Shown: positions 32,471 to 40,938 of the stretch, one piece after another
Numbering within the stretch: position 1 is the first letter of the stretch
Layout of the letters: each line of letters starts with the position of its first letter
From: Streptomyces sp. NBC_01669
Lineage (GTDB): Bacteria > Actinomycetota > Actinomycetes > Streptomycetales > Streptomycetaceae
Direction of reading: 5' to 3'
NCBI RefSeq assembly: GCF_026339735.1
Contig: NZ_JAPEQG010000001.1
Coordinates: 8,307,001-8,371,000 of the forward strand
Length of the DNA stretch: 64,000 bases
The notes under the pieces: generated by a model
Databases searched by the model: none
Told to the model about the DNA's origin: nothing
The model's input: the letters and a program-made list of their open reading frames with translations, nothing else
Position numbers and translations under genes: made by a program

Positions 32471-33082
32471 TCAGGTGCCGCCCGCTCCCACCGCTCTCAG
32501 GCACAGGGCGGCGATCTCTGCCACGACCGGCTCCGGGTCGGTGCGTTCGCCCACCGGGGAGAGCGGACCGAGCAGCGCCTCGCTGATCGCCCCGATCACC
32601 GCGGCGGCCGAGAGCCGGACGTTCTGCACGGGCAGCTCGCCGGCCTCGATCCCCGCGGCGATGACCATCTCGGCGAGGGTGTGGTAGCCGCGGCGATAGG
32701 TCAGCCGCTCCGCCTCGACCAGTGGATCGACCGGCTCGGCGAGCAGCGCCCAGGCCGTGCGGGGGGTCCGCAGCGCCCGGAACGCGAAGACCTCGACCAG
32801 GGTGCGCAACTGCTCCGCCGCCCCGCTTGTGGCGCCCACGGCCTGCTGCACCGCGGTGAGCTCATGACCGGCGACATGACGGAAGACCGCGGCGAGCAGC
32901 TCCTGCTTGGAGGCGAAGTGGTTGTAGACGCTGCCGGTGGCGACTCCGGCCCGCTCGGCGAGCGCGGAGATGCTGGCCGCGGCGTATCCGCCCTCGGACA
33001 GCAGTTGCCGCGCGGCGTCCAGCAGCCGCTGGCGATGCGCGAGCCGGGTCGCCTCGGTACGGGCGGTGGGGCGGTAGGCCAT
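32471..33082 (-). CDS. TetR family transcriptional regulator
   Basis: A 203-residue repressor-type protein. The N-terminal helix-turn-helix spans residues about 15-62 (RQRLLDAARQLLSEGGYAAA, ALAERAGVATGSVYNHFASK), followed by an all-helical ligand and dimer domain. It lies 80 bases upstream of the AidB-like gene in the same direction and probably controls it and itself. An imperfect palindrome (33090-33103) sits directly before its start and could be the operator. Confidence 0.9.
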   Translation of the reverse strand: MAYRPTARTEATRLAHRQRLLDAARQLLSEGGYAAASISALAERAGVATGSVYNHFASKQELLAAVFRHVAGHELTAVQQAVGATSGAAEQLRTLVEVFAFRALRTPRTAWALLAEPVDPLVEAERLTYRRGYHTLAEMVIAAGIEAGELPVQNVRLSAAAVIGAISEALLGPLSPVGERTDPEPVVAEIAALCLRAVGAGGT

Positions 33083-33089
33083 GATGCTC

Positions 33090-33103
33090 TGAACCTCGAT
33101 TCA
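33090..33103. promoter_or_regulatory. Candidate TetR autoregulatory palindrome
   Basis: TGAA-N6-TTCA inverted repeat beginning eight bases upstream of the TetR start codon. The arms are only four bases, so it is a weak prediction based on position and symmetry. Confidence 0.3.
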
Positions 33104-33552
33104 TAACTTCAGCTCCCACTGAACCACCGTTGTGTCCGCCGCGCAAAGAATCGTGGTCGTCGGCCGGCGACGGCAGGGAGGTAGAACCCTCTTTCTCCTT
33201 TCTCCGGGTAGCAGAAAGCCCGTTCGAGGCCGGTCGAGCGACGGCTGTTACAGAATTCCGTGCCGGTCTCGCAAGGGTGAGCCGTGGTGCGCGCGGGTTG
33301 ACGTGGCGCGCGCTGTGCCGGGTGTGCCGGTATCGAACGGGTGGGTGCAGTGGTCAGCGATTGACAGGTACCCGGGTAGTTGAATACGTGCCAAATGCAC
33401 GCGTGTGTGACGGAAATGTCTGCATTTCGTAACACGTAATGAGGCGTGTGCCGCAAATCGGGCAATAGGGCCAAAGTGTGTGCTCTCGGCATCACGCCGG
33501 GACCGATCAACGCTCGGGCCGCACGGTCCGGGCCTGCACTTGAGGGGTTTTC
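33104..33552. other. Long intergenic region, no gene seen
   Basis: About 450 bases of lower GC between the TetR gene and the repeat protein. The stretch 33360-33470 is notably AT-richer (GTGCCAAATGCACG, GTCTGCATTTCGTAACACG) and probably carries the promoter for the secreted repeat protein. No open frame has coding bias. Confidence 0.4.
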
Positions 33553-34104
33553 ATGTCCCGTTCCGCACGGCGGTTCGCTGCTGCCGTTATTGTTGCCGGC
33601 GCGCTGGTGGGCGCCGCCGCTCTCCCGGCCGCCGCCGACGACAACGACCGCGGTTATGGCCGGCCGAGCTCGTATTCCGGCGTCGACCTGGGCGACATCC
33701 AGTACAACAGGCCCGGATCCGACAACGGCACCAACCGCAGCTACGACGGGTGGTGGGGCCACGGACGTGACGACGACAACCGCCGTCACGAGAATCGCGA
33801 TCACGATGGTTGGGGCCACAAGGACCGCGACCACAAGGACCGCGACCACAAGGACCGCGACCACAAGAACCGCGACCACGATGGTTGGGGCCACAAGGAC
33901 CGCGACCACAAGGACCGCGACCACAAGAACCGCGACCACGATGGTTGGGGCCACAAGAACCGCAACCACAAGAACCGCGACCACGATGGTTGGGGCCACA
34001 AGGACCGCGACCACAAGAACCGCAACCACAAGGACTGCGATCACAAGGACCGCGACCACAAGAACCGCGATCACGACGGTTGGGGCCACGACGGTCGTCG
34101 TTGA
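33553..34104 (+). CDS. Secreted His/Asp/Lys/Arg-repeat protein with lamin-tail-like fragment
   Basis: A 183-residue exported protein. The signal peptide is residues 1-28 (AAAVIVAGALVGAAALPAAA). Residues about 40-70, SGVDLGDIQYNRPGSDNGTN then RSYDGWW, resemble the first strands of the lamin-tail domains of Streptomyces secreted proteins, but the rest of that domain is absent. Residues about 84-183 are blocks headed DGWGH and filled with the five-residue unit K-D/N-R-D/N-H: four blocks hold 4, 3, 2 and 5 units. Such density of His and Asp suggests metal binding, unproven. ATG 33553 follows GAGGGG. Confidence 0.82.
   Translation: MSRSARRFAAAVIVAGALVGAAALPAAADDNDRGYGRPSSYSGVDLGDIQYNRPGSDNGTNRSYDGWWGHGRDDDNRRHENRDHDGWGHKDRDHKDRDHKDRDHKNRDHDGWGHKDRDHKDRDHKNRDHDGWGHKNRNHKNRDHDGWGHKDRDHKNRNHKDCDHKDRDHKNRDHDGWGHDGRR
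33801..34080 (+). repeat. 15-bp coding minisatellite with 18-bp block headers
   Basis: Tandem 15-base units (core CACAAGGACCGCGAC, variants with AAC for GAC) grouped behind recurring GATGGTTGGGGCCACAAG headers. Block sizes differ (4, 3, 2 and 5 units), as expected from slippage or unequal crossing-over. Because the units contain no stop in several frames, they create long spurious open frames on both strands. Confidence 0.85.
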
Positions 34105-34179
34105 CCCCCTGCACCCACCTGTCCTGACCCTCTGACCCCCGCTCCCTGACCCGGGAGCGGGGCCCCGCCCCATTCGCCC

Positions 34180-34214
34180 GCGGCGCACCCCGGCCCCCGG
34201 CCGGGGTGCGCCGC
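34180..34214. terminator. Strong stem-loop terminator
   Basis: Perfect 14-bp inverted repeat (34180-34193 with 34201-34214) and a seven-base loop, 75 bases after the repeat-protein stop. It probably serves both convergent transcripts. Confidence 0.72.
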
Positions 34215-34219
34215 CTGAC

Positions 34220-34557
34220 TCAGAGGTACCGGTCCATGGGTCGGGTAGTTGTACAGGTCCTCGTCCTCGCCCTGCCGCTCGCGGCGCCCGGCCGGCGTGG
34301 GCAGCAGCGGTGTCTCCGTGTCCGGGCTGAACATGATGCGCTCAGTGGTCCGGTCGATCTCGGTGAGGGACCGCCGTGTCGATGCGGGCTCCAGAGCGGC
34401 GGGCAGCTCGGACGGGGGGCAGCACGGTGCTGCGAGCCGTGGCGGTCACGGCCATCACCGGCGTGCACAGGGCGACGACGACGAAGGCCAGGGTCCGCAG
34501 CGGGTGCGGCACCGCGCGGCTCGCATGCGGTTCTCCGTGGGACGTGTGCGTGCCCAT
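34220..34557 (-). pseudogene. Small hypothetical protein gene with probable frameshift
   Basis: From ATG 34557 the minus strand encodes MGTHTSHGEPHASRAVPHPL followed by a hydrophobic helix (RTLAFVVVALCTPVMAV). At a run of six G/C (34414-34419) the frame loses coding character. With one base removed it continues with good codon bias: STVLPPSELPAALEPASTRR, SLTEIDRTTERIMFSPDTET, LPTPAGRRERQGEDEDLYNY. The exact C-terminus is unclear because that frame runs into the terminator. I do not recognise the family. It lies just downstream of the SpoIIE gene, on the same strand. Confidence 0.4.
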
Positions 34558-34608
34558 CCCCTTGTGCTCCGTCGCCCTGCGGACCGGGGTGACCGGAGGG
34601 TGCCCACG

Positions 34609-36687
34609 TCATTCGGGGCGCGCGATCTCTTGTTCGGCCCAGAGCGCCTTGCCGGTCCGGCCGTATCGGGTGCCCCAGTGGGTGGCGAGCTGGGAGACGA
34701 TGAAGAGCCCGCGTCCGCCTTCGTCGACGGTGCGGGCGTGGCGCAGGTGCGGGGCCACCGGACTGTTGTCGTGGACCTCGCAGGTCAGCGAGCGCTCCAG
34801 GATGAGCCGCAGGTGCAGCGGCGGGGTGCCGTAGCGGACGGCGTTGGTGACCAGCTCGCTGACGATCAGTTCGGTGGCGTAGACCGTCTCGTCGTCGAGG
34901 TCCCAGCCGTCGAGCCGGTCGCGCACGAGCGTACGGGCGATGGCGGGTGTCGTCCGGTCGTGGGCCAGCTCCCACGTGGCGACGTGGTCGGGCGGGACGG
35001 TGCCGGTCCGGGCGAGGAGCAGGGCGACGCCGTCGGGGAAGCTGCCGGACGGCAGGTTGTAGACGACGTCGTCGCACAGCTCCTGCAGGCTGCGTCCGGG
35101 GTGCACGAGCGCCTCCCGGACCCGCGCGGCGCTTTCGGCGTCAGGCAGCAGCGCGCGGGTGCCGAGCGCCAGGACGCTGCCCTCTTCCAGCTGAAGGGTG
35201 GCAGTGGCGAACGGGGCGCTGTCGGCGGAGAAGAGGGCGGGCCCCTCAGGTAGGTCGAAGGGCGGCGTCCTGCCGTCGGGGCCGATGACGAGCGGCTCGG
35301 GATGCCCCGCCAACGCGATCGTGCAGCGGCGCGTGAACGGGTCGTAGACCGCGTACAGACACGTCGCCGTCAGAGATTCCCGGTGCAGGGAGTCACCGGG
35401 GGGCAGTGCGGCACGCTCCTGGGCCAGGCGGCCGGCCGTGTCGCTCAGCCGGGCCAGGACCTCGTCGGGATCCAGGTCGAGGCCGGCCAGCGCATGGATG
35501 ACCGTACGCAACTGTCCCATGGTGATGGCCGTCTGGAGACCGTGCCCCGCGACATTGCCGACAACCATTGCGGTGCGGGCGCCGGACAGGCCGATGGCGT
35601 CGAACCAGCAGCCGCTGTTGCGCCCGGGAAGGAGGACATGCGCGGTGTCGACGGCGACATGGCTGCTCTCGTGCTGCGGCAGCAGCCGCCGCTGCACCGT
35701 CGACGCGATCACATGGTCGCGCTCGAACCGGCGCGCATTGTCGATGCTCAGTGCGACATGGGCGACCGCGGTCAGCGCGAGAGCGACGTCGTACTCGTCG
35801 TACGGCTCCGACCCTCCGCGGCGGTACAGGCTCACCAGGCCGAGGACGGCGCCACGCAGCTTCAGCGGGGCAACGATCAGCGAATGGGCCCCGATCGCCC
35901 GGATCAGCCGGGCGCTCTCGGGATCCGCGACCAGCCACGGGGTGTCCGCGTCGAGCCGGATCCGACGGGGCCGCAGGTCGGACATCGCCAGGGCGAACGG
36001 GGTACGGGCGGGCAGCCTGCGTGTGTCGCCGACGAGACCGTCCTGGGGACCGGTGCCCTCGGCACCTCGCAGCGCTGCCCGCCGCAACGGCACTTCGGGC
36101 GCCAACGGGCCCACCCGAGGATCCGCACCTCGCAGCACATCGTCCACCACCTCGACCACGGCGAAGTCGGCGAACCCCGGTACGACCGCGTCGACGAGCG
36201 CCTCGCAGGTGGTCGCCACATCGAGGGACCGGCCCACCTCCTTGAGCACGCCGGCCAGGGTCGCGGACCGTGCGCGGGCCTTCTCACGTTCGGTGACATC
36301 GACGACCGAGGCGAGCAGGCCGAGGGTCTGCCCCTGTACGTCGTCGAGGCGGTAGACGGAGACCATGAGATTGCGATCCGGACCGGGCGTGTCCTGGAGG
36401 CGGCCCCGGATGAGGCGGTCGCGCACGGGCGCGCCGGTGTCCAGCACTCGTTGCAGCACCGCCCTGGCCTCGTCGGGCCGTTCGAGGTGGTACGCGTCGG
36501 AGAAGGGACGCCCGACAAGCCGCTGGGCGTGGGCAGGGTCGGACAGGGAGTTGATCCGCACCAGCCGCAGCTGCGGATCGAGCACATGGAGGCCCACCGA
36601 CGACTGGGTGAACAGTCTTTCGAGGAGCGCGGTCCCCATGGCGTCGGGCGGCATCGGCGCGGGGACGGTGGGACCTGCGTCCGACAC
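34609..36687 (-). CDS. PAS-GAF-SpoIIE-HATPase multidomain regulator with altered phosphatase active site
   Basis: A 692-residue cytoplasmic signalling protein: PAS-like domain (about 15-130, VGLHVLDPQLRLVRINSLS), GAF domain (about 145-315, TTCEALVDAVVPGFADFAVV), SpoIIE/PP2C domain (about 320-540) and an anti-sigma-type HATPase (about 560-690, ELIVSELVTNAVRYG and DEGGRGLFIVSQLA). The PP2C metal motifs deviate: NSGCWFDAI replaces GGDWYD, and VGNVAGHG replaces GDVxGHG, so two metal-binding aspartates are missing. The kinase-like N-box ELVTNAVRYG and the G-box look intact. It may act mainly as an anti-sigma or anti-antagonist kinase. GTG 36687 is preferred over the longer frame from 36771. Confidence 0.85.
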   Translation of the reverse strand: MSDAGPTVPAPMPPDAMGTALLERLFTQSSVGLHVLDPQLRLVRINSLSDPAHAQRLVGRPFSDAYHLERPDEARAVLQRVLDTGAPVRDRLIRGRLQDTPGPDRNLMVSVYRLDDVQGQTLGLLASVVDVTEREKARARSATLAGVLKEVGRSLDVATTCEALVDAVVPGFADFAVVEVVDDVLRGADPRVGPLAPEVPLRRAALRGAEGTGPQDGLVGDTRRLPARTPFALAMSDLRPRRIRLDADTPWLVADPESARLIRAIGAHSLIVAPLKLRGAVLGLVSLYRRGGSEPYDEYDVALALTAVAHVALSIDNARRFERDHVIASTVQRRLLPQHESSHVAVDTAHVLLPGRNSGCWFDAIGLSGARTAMVVGNVAGHGLQTAITMGQLRTVIHALAGLDLDPDEVLARLSDTAGRLAQERAALPPGDSLHRESLTATCLYAVYDPFTRRCTIALAGHPEPLVIGPDGRTPPFDLPEGPALFSADSAPFATATLQLEEGSVLALGTRALLPDAESAARVREALVHPGRSLQELCDDVVYNLPSGSFPDGVALLLARTGTVPPDHVATWELAHDRTTPAIARTLVRDRLDGWDLDDETVYATELIVSELVTNAVRYGTPPLHLRLILERSLTCEVHDNSPVAPHLRHARTVDEGGRGLFIVSQLATHWGTRYGRTGKALWAEQEIARPE

Positions 36688-36787
36688 GGTTGCACCCCGA
36701 TCGCGCTCTGCTGGTCTCTGTGCATCGACACGTATGGGATCAGTGTCCGCGCTGCCCGCGCGCCCGGCCACCGATATGTGGCAGACG

Positions 36788-37099
36788 GGTGAACGCGGAA
36801 CAGAGGCGTCGGCACACCCCCCGGCGGAGGGGGCGGCAACCTTTCCGCTTCCGGCGGCAACTGACGTGACGACATCCGCCCCCGGCCCCGAAGGTGCCTA
36901 CCGTGGCTCATCCGCATCACCGAACCGCCCGCAGACGCCGCGCAACCCGGTCGCACACCCTGTTCACCGCACGGCCCTGGCGTGGCAGAACACCGCGTAC
37001 GACCAGCCACCGCACCCCAGTTTCTTCATCGGGACCGGAATGCCGACGGCGCCGCGGCCGAACGTCTCCACGCCGTGACCACGGGCGCCTGATCCAGAG
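36788..37099. other. Intergenic region, no convincing gene
   Basis: Between the SpoIIE gene and the DUF6777 gene. A plus-strand frame ending at TGA 37078 has reasonable codon bias over its last 40 codons (VHRTALAWQNTAYDQPPHPS then FFIGTGMPTAPRPNV), but no start codon or ribosome site. It could be a gene relic. Confidence 0.35.
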
Positions 37100-37135
37100 C
37101 GGCCTGTCGGGACGGTTCTCCGTCCCGGCAGGCCG
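37100..37135. terminator. Stem-loop terminator
   Basis: A 16-bp inverted repeat with a TTCT loop (37100-37115 with 37120-37135; one G-T wobble), 48 bases beyond the DUF6777 stop. Confidence 0.72.
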
Positions 37136-37182
37136 TTCGGATACGAGGAGGACCCGACGCGGTCACTGAGGGAGACAGGCTC

Positions 37183-38442
37183 TCAGGCGGAGCCGACCTC
37201 GGACGCCTTTCCGGGGACGGAGGACGCCGCGGAGGACCGCGGTGTCATGGACTCCGTGTTCGCCGGCTCCGGGGCCGGCCGGGACGCGGGCGACTCGGTG
37301 ACGGGCGGTGGTGCGGAGGCCGTCGGCTCCGGGGAACGCGGGGACGGCGAATTCGGCGGCTCGGTCGACGGCGACTCGGATGCGGGCGGGTGCGAGGACG
37401 GGGACTCGGATGCCGGCGACTTCGATGACGGCGACTTCGAGGACGCCGAAGCCGACGGGCAGGGGCCGGTGGAGGGGCAGGGTCGCGGTGTGCGCTCGGC
37501 GGGCGGCTCGGTCTTCTTGTCGCTGCCACCGGTGTCACCCGCCTTACGGGCGAGCCAGTCCCCGGACTTCGGGTCGAACATGATGAACTCGTCCACCACC
37601 TGGGCCGCGGGTTTCACCACCACGACGTGCGAGGAGCTGAATCCGGGCCAGGCGTCGCCCTTCAGCCGTGTGGTGCCCTTCACCGCGACCGGCGGGAGCA
37701 GCGGATTCCCGCACGCGCAGCGCACCCGCGGTACACCGTGGTCGTCGACGAGAACGGCCGTGCCCGCCTGAAGCACCGCCTGGTAGCTGGTGGGGGCGCC
37801 GTTCCGGTACCCGTGGTTGGTGACCCGGGTGTCCATCCGCAACTGGACGGGGGTCAGCGCCCGCAGGTAGTCGGGGACGCCCGACGGATCGATGCCCAGG
37901 ACGGAGGCGAAGGCCCTGTTCTTGTCCGGATCGGCTGTCAGCGCGGTGATCTGTTTCTCCACGTCGCAGCTGGCGACCTTGCGGGTACCGCCGTACAGAC
38001 CTGGGGTCGCCCCGTCCACGCCCTGCGTGACGTTGGCCCGGGTCTCCGACGGGTTGGGCACCGGGGTCGGTGTCGCCGGGGCGCTGGTGCGCGCCGTCGA
38101 CTCGGTGAACGGATCCTGCCCGGCCGACCCCGTCGGCTGCAGGAACACCTCACCCGCCGCCACCGAACCGCCGTGGGGGCGGGTGAGCACGATGGTCAGG
38201 ACCACCGCGGCCACGAGGGCGGCGCCGATCGACGCCATCTTCGGCACGGAACGCCACCAGGGACGGCCCGGACCACCGGGTCCGCCCGGGACGGATGGCC
38301 CACCGGTGGAGCCACCACGGCCACCGCCACCGCCCGACGGGACATCGGGCGGTGGCGGCACGGAACCCGGCTTCGAGGGGCCCGAGAGCGGGCCTGAAGG
38401 GGGGCCTGTCGGGCGGCCGGACGACGGCGGTTGGGCACTCAC
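37183..38442 (-). CDS. DUF6777 membrane-anchored protein with Ser/Pro-rich tail
   Basis: A 419-residue protein with a Pro/Gly-rich cytoplasmic N-terminus (1-60), one membrane helix (about 68-87, MASIGAALVAAVVLTIVLTR) and an extracellular domain at about 95-310 typical of DUF6777: AGEVFLQPTG, VASCDVEKQITALTADPDKN, DYLRALTPVQLRMDTRVTNH, CACGNPLLPPVAVKG. The last 100 residues are Ser/Pro/Glu repeats (KSPSSKSPASESPSSHPPAS), probably a cell-wall-spanning or glycosylated stalk. Function unknown. It lies near the kinase operon, and such proteins often neighbour Ser/Thr kinases. Confidence 0.85.
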   Translation of the reverse strand: MSAQPPSSGRPTGPPSGPLSGPSKPGSVPPPPDVPSGGGGGRGGSTGGPSVPGGPGGPGRPWWRSVPKMASIGAALVAAVVLTIVLTRPHGGSVAAGEVFLQPTGSAGQDPFTESTARTSAPATPTPVPNPSETRANVTQGVDGATPGLYGGTRKVASCDVEKQITALTADPDKNRAFASVLGIDPSGVPDYLRALTPVQLRMDTRVTNHGYRNGAPTSYQAVLQAGTAVLVDDHGVPRVRCACGNPLLPPVAVKGTTRLKGDAWPGFSSSHVVVVKPAAQVVDEFIMFDPKSGDWLARKAGDTGGSDKKTEPPAERTPRPCPSTGPCPSASASSKSPSSKSPASESPSSHPPASESPSTEPPNSPSPRSPEPTASAPPPVTESPASRPAPEPANTESMTPRSSAASSVPGKASEVGSA

Positions 38443-38586
38443 GGGCTCTTCTTCCCAACGGAGGGATCAGTCCCAGGTTCTTCCGTTACCCGCCCATTGT
38501 GTGCCGGGTACTCGCGCGGCCCGCAAGCTGACGCCGTCGGGCCCTCCCAGGGGGCGGATGGCCGCGCTCCTGCCTAGCGTGGCAGC

Positions 38587-39867
38587 GTGAGCCACCAGGG
38601 AGCCATCGACCGAAGCGGAGCGCCGCGCGCCGCGCACGGCTGGGGTGAAGCTCTCCTGGCGGTGCTCGCCGGACTCGTGGTCATGGCCGTCACCGCGGCC
38701 CTCGGTCTCTGGGCGGCAGGTGCGACCGGTCTTCCCGCGGGCGCGTTCGCGCGTGTCGTCGCGGCCGTCGTGGTGATGGCGGCGGGCGGCTCCGTCTCCC
38801 TGTCGGGAAATGTCGGGGAACTGGCCAGCACCCATGCGGAATTCTCGGTGCTTCCGCTGTCCGTGACTCTGGCCGGGGCCCTGGTCATCGCCGCCGGCTT
38901 TCTGCGGCCCCTGCGCCACCGGGCGGTCGCGGGCGCACGCGAACTGGCCGGCTGGGCCGCCCGGGTGGCAGTGCTGTGGGCGCTGGTCCTGATCGGACTG
39001 TCGCTCCTGGCCCGTCAGAGCTTCGACGTCCCTGTCCAGGATCTTCCCCGGGATGTCATCGGTGACCTGCTGGGCGCCTCGCCGAAGGTCGGATTCAGGA
39101 CCGACGTCCCGCTCACCCTGCTCCTCGGCCTGCTCTGGCTGGTGGGCGTCCTCGTCCTGGCTCTCGTCGTGTCGCGCGGCGCCCCGCTCCCGGCCCGCCT
39201 GCTGCGCTTCCAGGAGTCGGTGCGCCCAGCCGCGTACGCAATGGTCGCGCTGCTGCTCGCGTACGTCGTCCTGGGCGTGATCGTCGGACTCGTCGTCGTG
39301 GTGACCCGGGGCCACCCGGCCGAGACGTTCGCCGTGATCCTCCTGGGGCTGCCGAACCTCGTCTGGCTTGCGTACACGCTCGGGCTCGGGGCGTCCTGGG
39401 AGGGCAGGGTGGACGGGCCGTTCGGGCTGCCCATGCCACAGGTGCTGGACTCGGTTCTGCGTACGCCGGACCTGTCCACCCTCAGCGTCTCCACGCTCGC
39501 CGACCACGACAGTCGGGCCTGGTGGCTGGTCGTCGCCGCCGCCGTGCTGAGCCTGGCCGCCGCCTTTCTCATGGCGGTCCGCTCGCCCAGCTGGATGCGG
39601 CCTTGGCAGCACGCCGTACACATGGCGGTGGCGCTCCTCCTCACCGTGCTGACCATCTGTCTCGTCGCCGGGGTCTCGGTGCACTACGGCCTGTCGCTGC
39701 TGGGCATCGGGGACCTGGGTGGCGGTCTCGGCGGAGAGGTGACGCTGCGCCCGCGACTGGGATCCGCGCTCGTCGTCGCCGTCGCGTGGGGGCTGGTCAC
39801 CGGCTTCCTCGGCAGCCTGCTCGCCTCAAGGATCCACCGGCGGGGAGAAGTCCCGGCGGACGGCTGA
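38587..39867 (+). CDS. Streptophobe family membrane protein
   Basis: A 426-residue, very hydrophobic protein with roughly 10-12 membrane helices matching the Streptomyces streptophobe family. It begins WGEALLAVLAGLVVMAVTAA and contains the extracytoplasmic ARQSFDVPVQDLPRDVIGDL and GVSVHYGLSLLGIGDLGGGL. Function unknown. GTG 38587 is the start. Its 3' end overlaps the convergent kinase gene by 42 bases. In other Streptomyces these proteins are often found near DUF6777 and Ser/Thr kinase genes, as here. Confidence 0.85.
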   Translation: MSHQGAIDRSGAPRAAHGWGEALLAVLAGLVVMAVTAALGLWAAGATGLPAGAFARVVAAVVVMAAGGSVSLSGNVGELASTHAEFSVLPLSVTLAGALVIAAGFLRPLRHRAVAGARELAGWAARVAVLWALVLIGLSLLARQSFDVPVQDLPRDVIGDLLGASPKVGFRTDVPLTLLLGLLWLVGVLVLALVVSRGAPLPARLLRFQESVRPAAYAMVALLLAYVVLGVIVGLVVVVTRGHPAETFAVILLGLPNLVWLAYTLGLGASWEGRVDGPFGLPMPQVLDSVLRTPDLSTLSVSTLADHDSRAWWLVVAAAVLSLAAAFLMAVRSPSWMRPWQHAVHMAVALLLTVLTICLVAGVSVHYGLSLLGIGDLGGGLGGEVTLRPRLGSALVVAVAWGLVTGFLGSLLASRIHRRGEVPADG

Positions 39868-40938
39868 GGCGGTTACGGACTTCGCCTTCCGTACCAGCCC
39901 GGGGAACACGGGCAGTGCCCAGCGCGGCGGCGCGGGCGGCGGTTCGCCCCCCGCCTCCGTGGCCCAGGCACCGATCCGCATATCCACCTGCGTCGGCGGA
40001 TGGTTCTCCTGCACTGCGCCCCGGGCGGCACTGCGCAGTGCCGCCACGAACTGCAGACACGAGTCGTACCGGTCGTCCGGGCTCTTGGCCAGGGCCTTCG
40101 CCAGTACGCCGTCGACGGTGGCCGGGAGATCGGGGCGCCGGCCGGTCAGCGGTGGCGGCGGGTCGAACTGATGGGCCCACAGCAGCGCCATGTCGTCGTC
40201 GCGCTGGAAGGGCGGCGCACCGGCCATCGTCTCGTACACGACACAGGCCAGGCTGTAGACATCGCATCGGCCGTCCACCGGGCGGCCGGAGATCTGTTCA
40301 GGCGCCACATAGTCGAGCGTGCCGACGAACTGGCCCACCGAGGTGAACCCGGTCAGCGACAGCGACTTCTTCGTCAGCCCGAAGTCCGTGAGGTACACAT
40401 GCTCCGGGTGGTCGCTGTCCGTGCCCGCCGCGACCAGTATGTTGCCGGGTTTGACGTCCCGGTGCACCAGATCGTGGTCGTGGGCGGCATCGAGCGCGGA
40501 CGCCACCTGCGTGGCGATCCGGACCGCCGCCGCGATCGGGAGCGGACCCTGACGGTCGATGAGGGCGCGCAGGTCCTGCCCGGCGACGTAACGCATCGCG
40601 ATGTAGAGGATGCCCTCGGTCTCCCCGGCCTCGAAGACCGGCACGATATGCGGGTGATCGATCGCGGCGGCCACCCGCGACTCATGGGTGAACCGCTTGC
40701 GGAAGGTGTCGTTGCGGGCGAGTTCGGGGGCGAGCAGCTTGAGGGCGACGGTGCGGTCCAGTCGCAGATCCCTGGCCCGGTACACGACGGCCATGCCGCC
40801 GCGGCCGATCTCGCTCTCCACCTGGTAGCCGGCGATCCGTCTGCCGAGCAGATCGGACGGGCGGCCCACGGGCAGTGCCGTGTCCTGCCGGGGGTCGGGG
40901 GAGTGCGGGGCGCCCGGCGCGGGGTCGGGGGAGATCAT
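39826..40938 (-). CDS. Soluble Hanks-type Ser/Thr protein kinase
   Basis: A 370-residue kinase. Residues about 35-300 form the catalytic domain, with all key motifs: glycine loop IGRGGMAVVYRA, VALKLL, HRDVKPGNIL, DFGLTKK, the activation segment SVGQFVGTLDYVAPEQ and CDVYSLACVVYE. No membrane helix or PASTA repeats follow; the last 70 residues are Pro-rich. The gene is third in an operon with the FHA-ABC transporter and a hypothetical protein (ATGA overlap with the latter). By analogy with mycobacterial PknF and Rv1747, it probably phosphorylates the FHA-ABC protein. Confidence 0.93.
   Translation of the reverse strand: MISPDPAPGAPHSPDPRQDTALPVGRPSDLLGRRIAGYQVESEIGRGGMAVVYRARDLRLDRTVALKLLAPELARNDTFRKRFTHESRVAAAIDHPHIVPVFEAGETEGILYIAMRYVAGQDLRALIDRQGPLPIAAAVRIATQVASALDAAHDHDLVHRDVKPGNILVAAGTDSDHPEHVYLTDFGLTKKSLSLTGFTSVGQFVGTLDYVAPEQISGRPVDGRCDVYSLACVVYETMAGAPPFQRDDDMALLWAHQFDPPPPLTGRRPDLPATVDGVLAKALAKSPDDRYDSCLQFVAALRSAARGAVQENHPPTQVDMRIGAWATEAGGEPPPAPPRWALPVFPGLVRKAKSVTASAVRRDFSPPVDP

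Noticed and set aside
33109..34188. Long minus-strand frame of Val/Ala/Leu repeats and other open frames over the same region
   Set aside because: They are antisense or shifted readings of the 15-bp repeats of the secreted protein, which itself has a ribosome site, signal peptide and sensible codons.
36894..37078. Possible small plus-strand gene
   Set aside because: The frame has decent codon bias only at its end and no start or ribosome site; noted as a possible relic.
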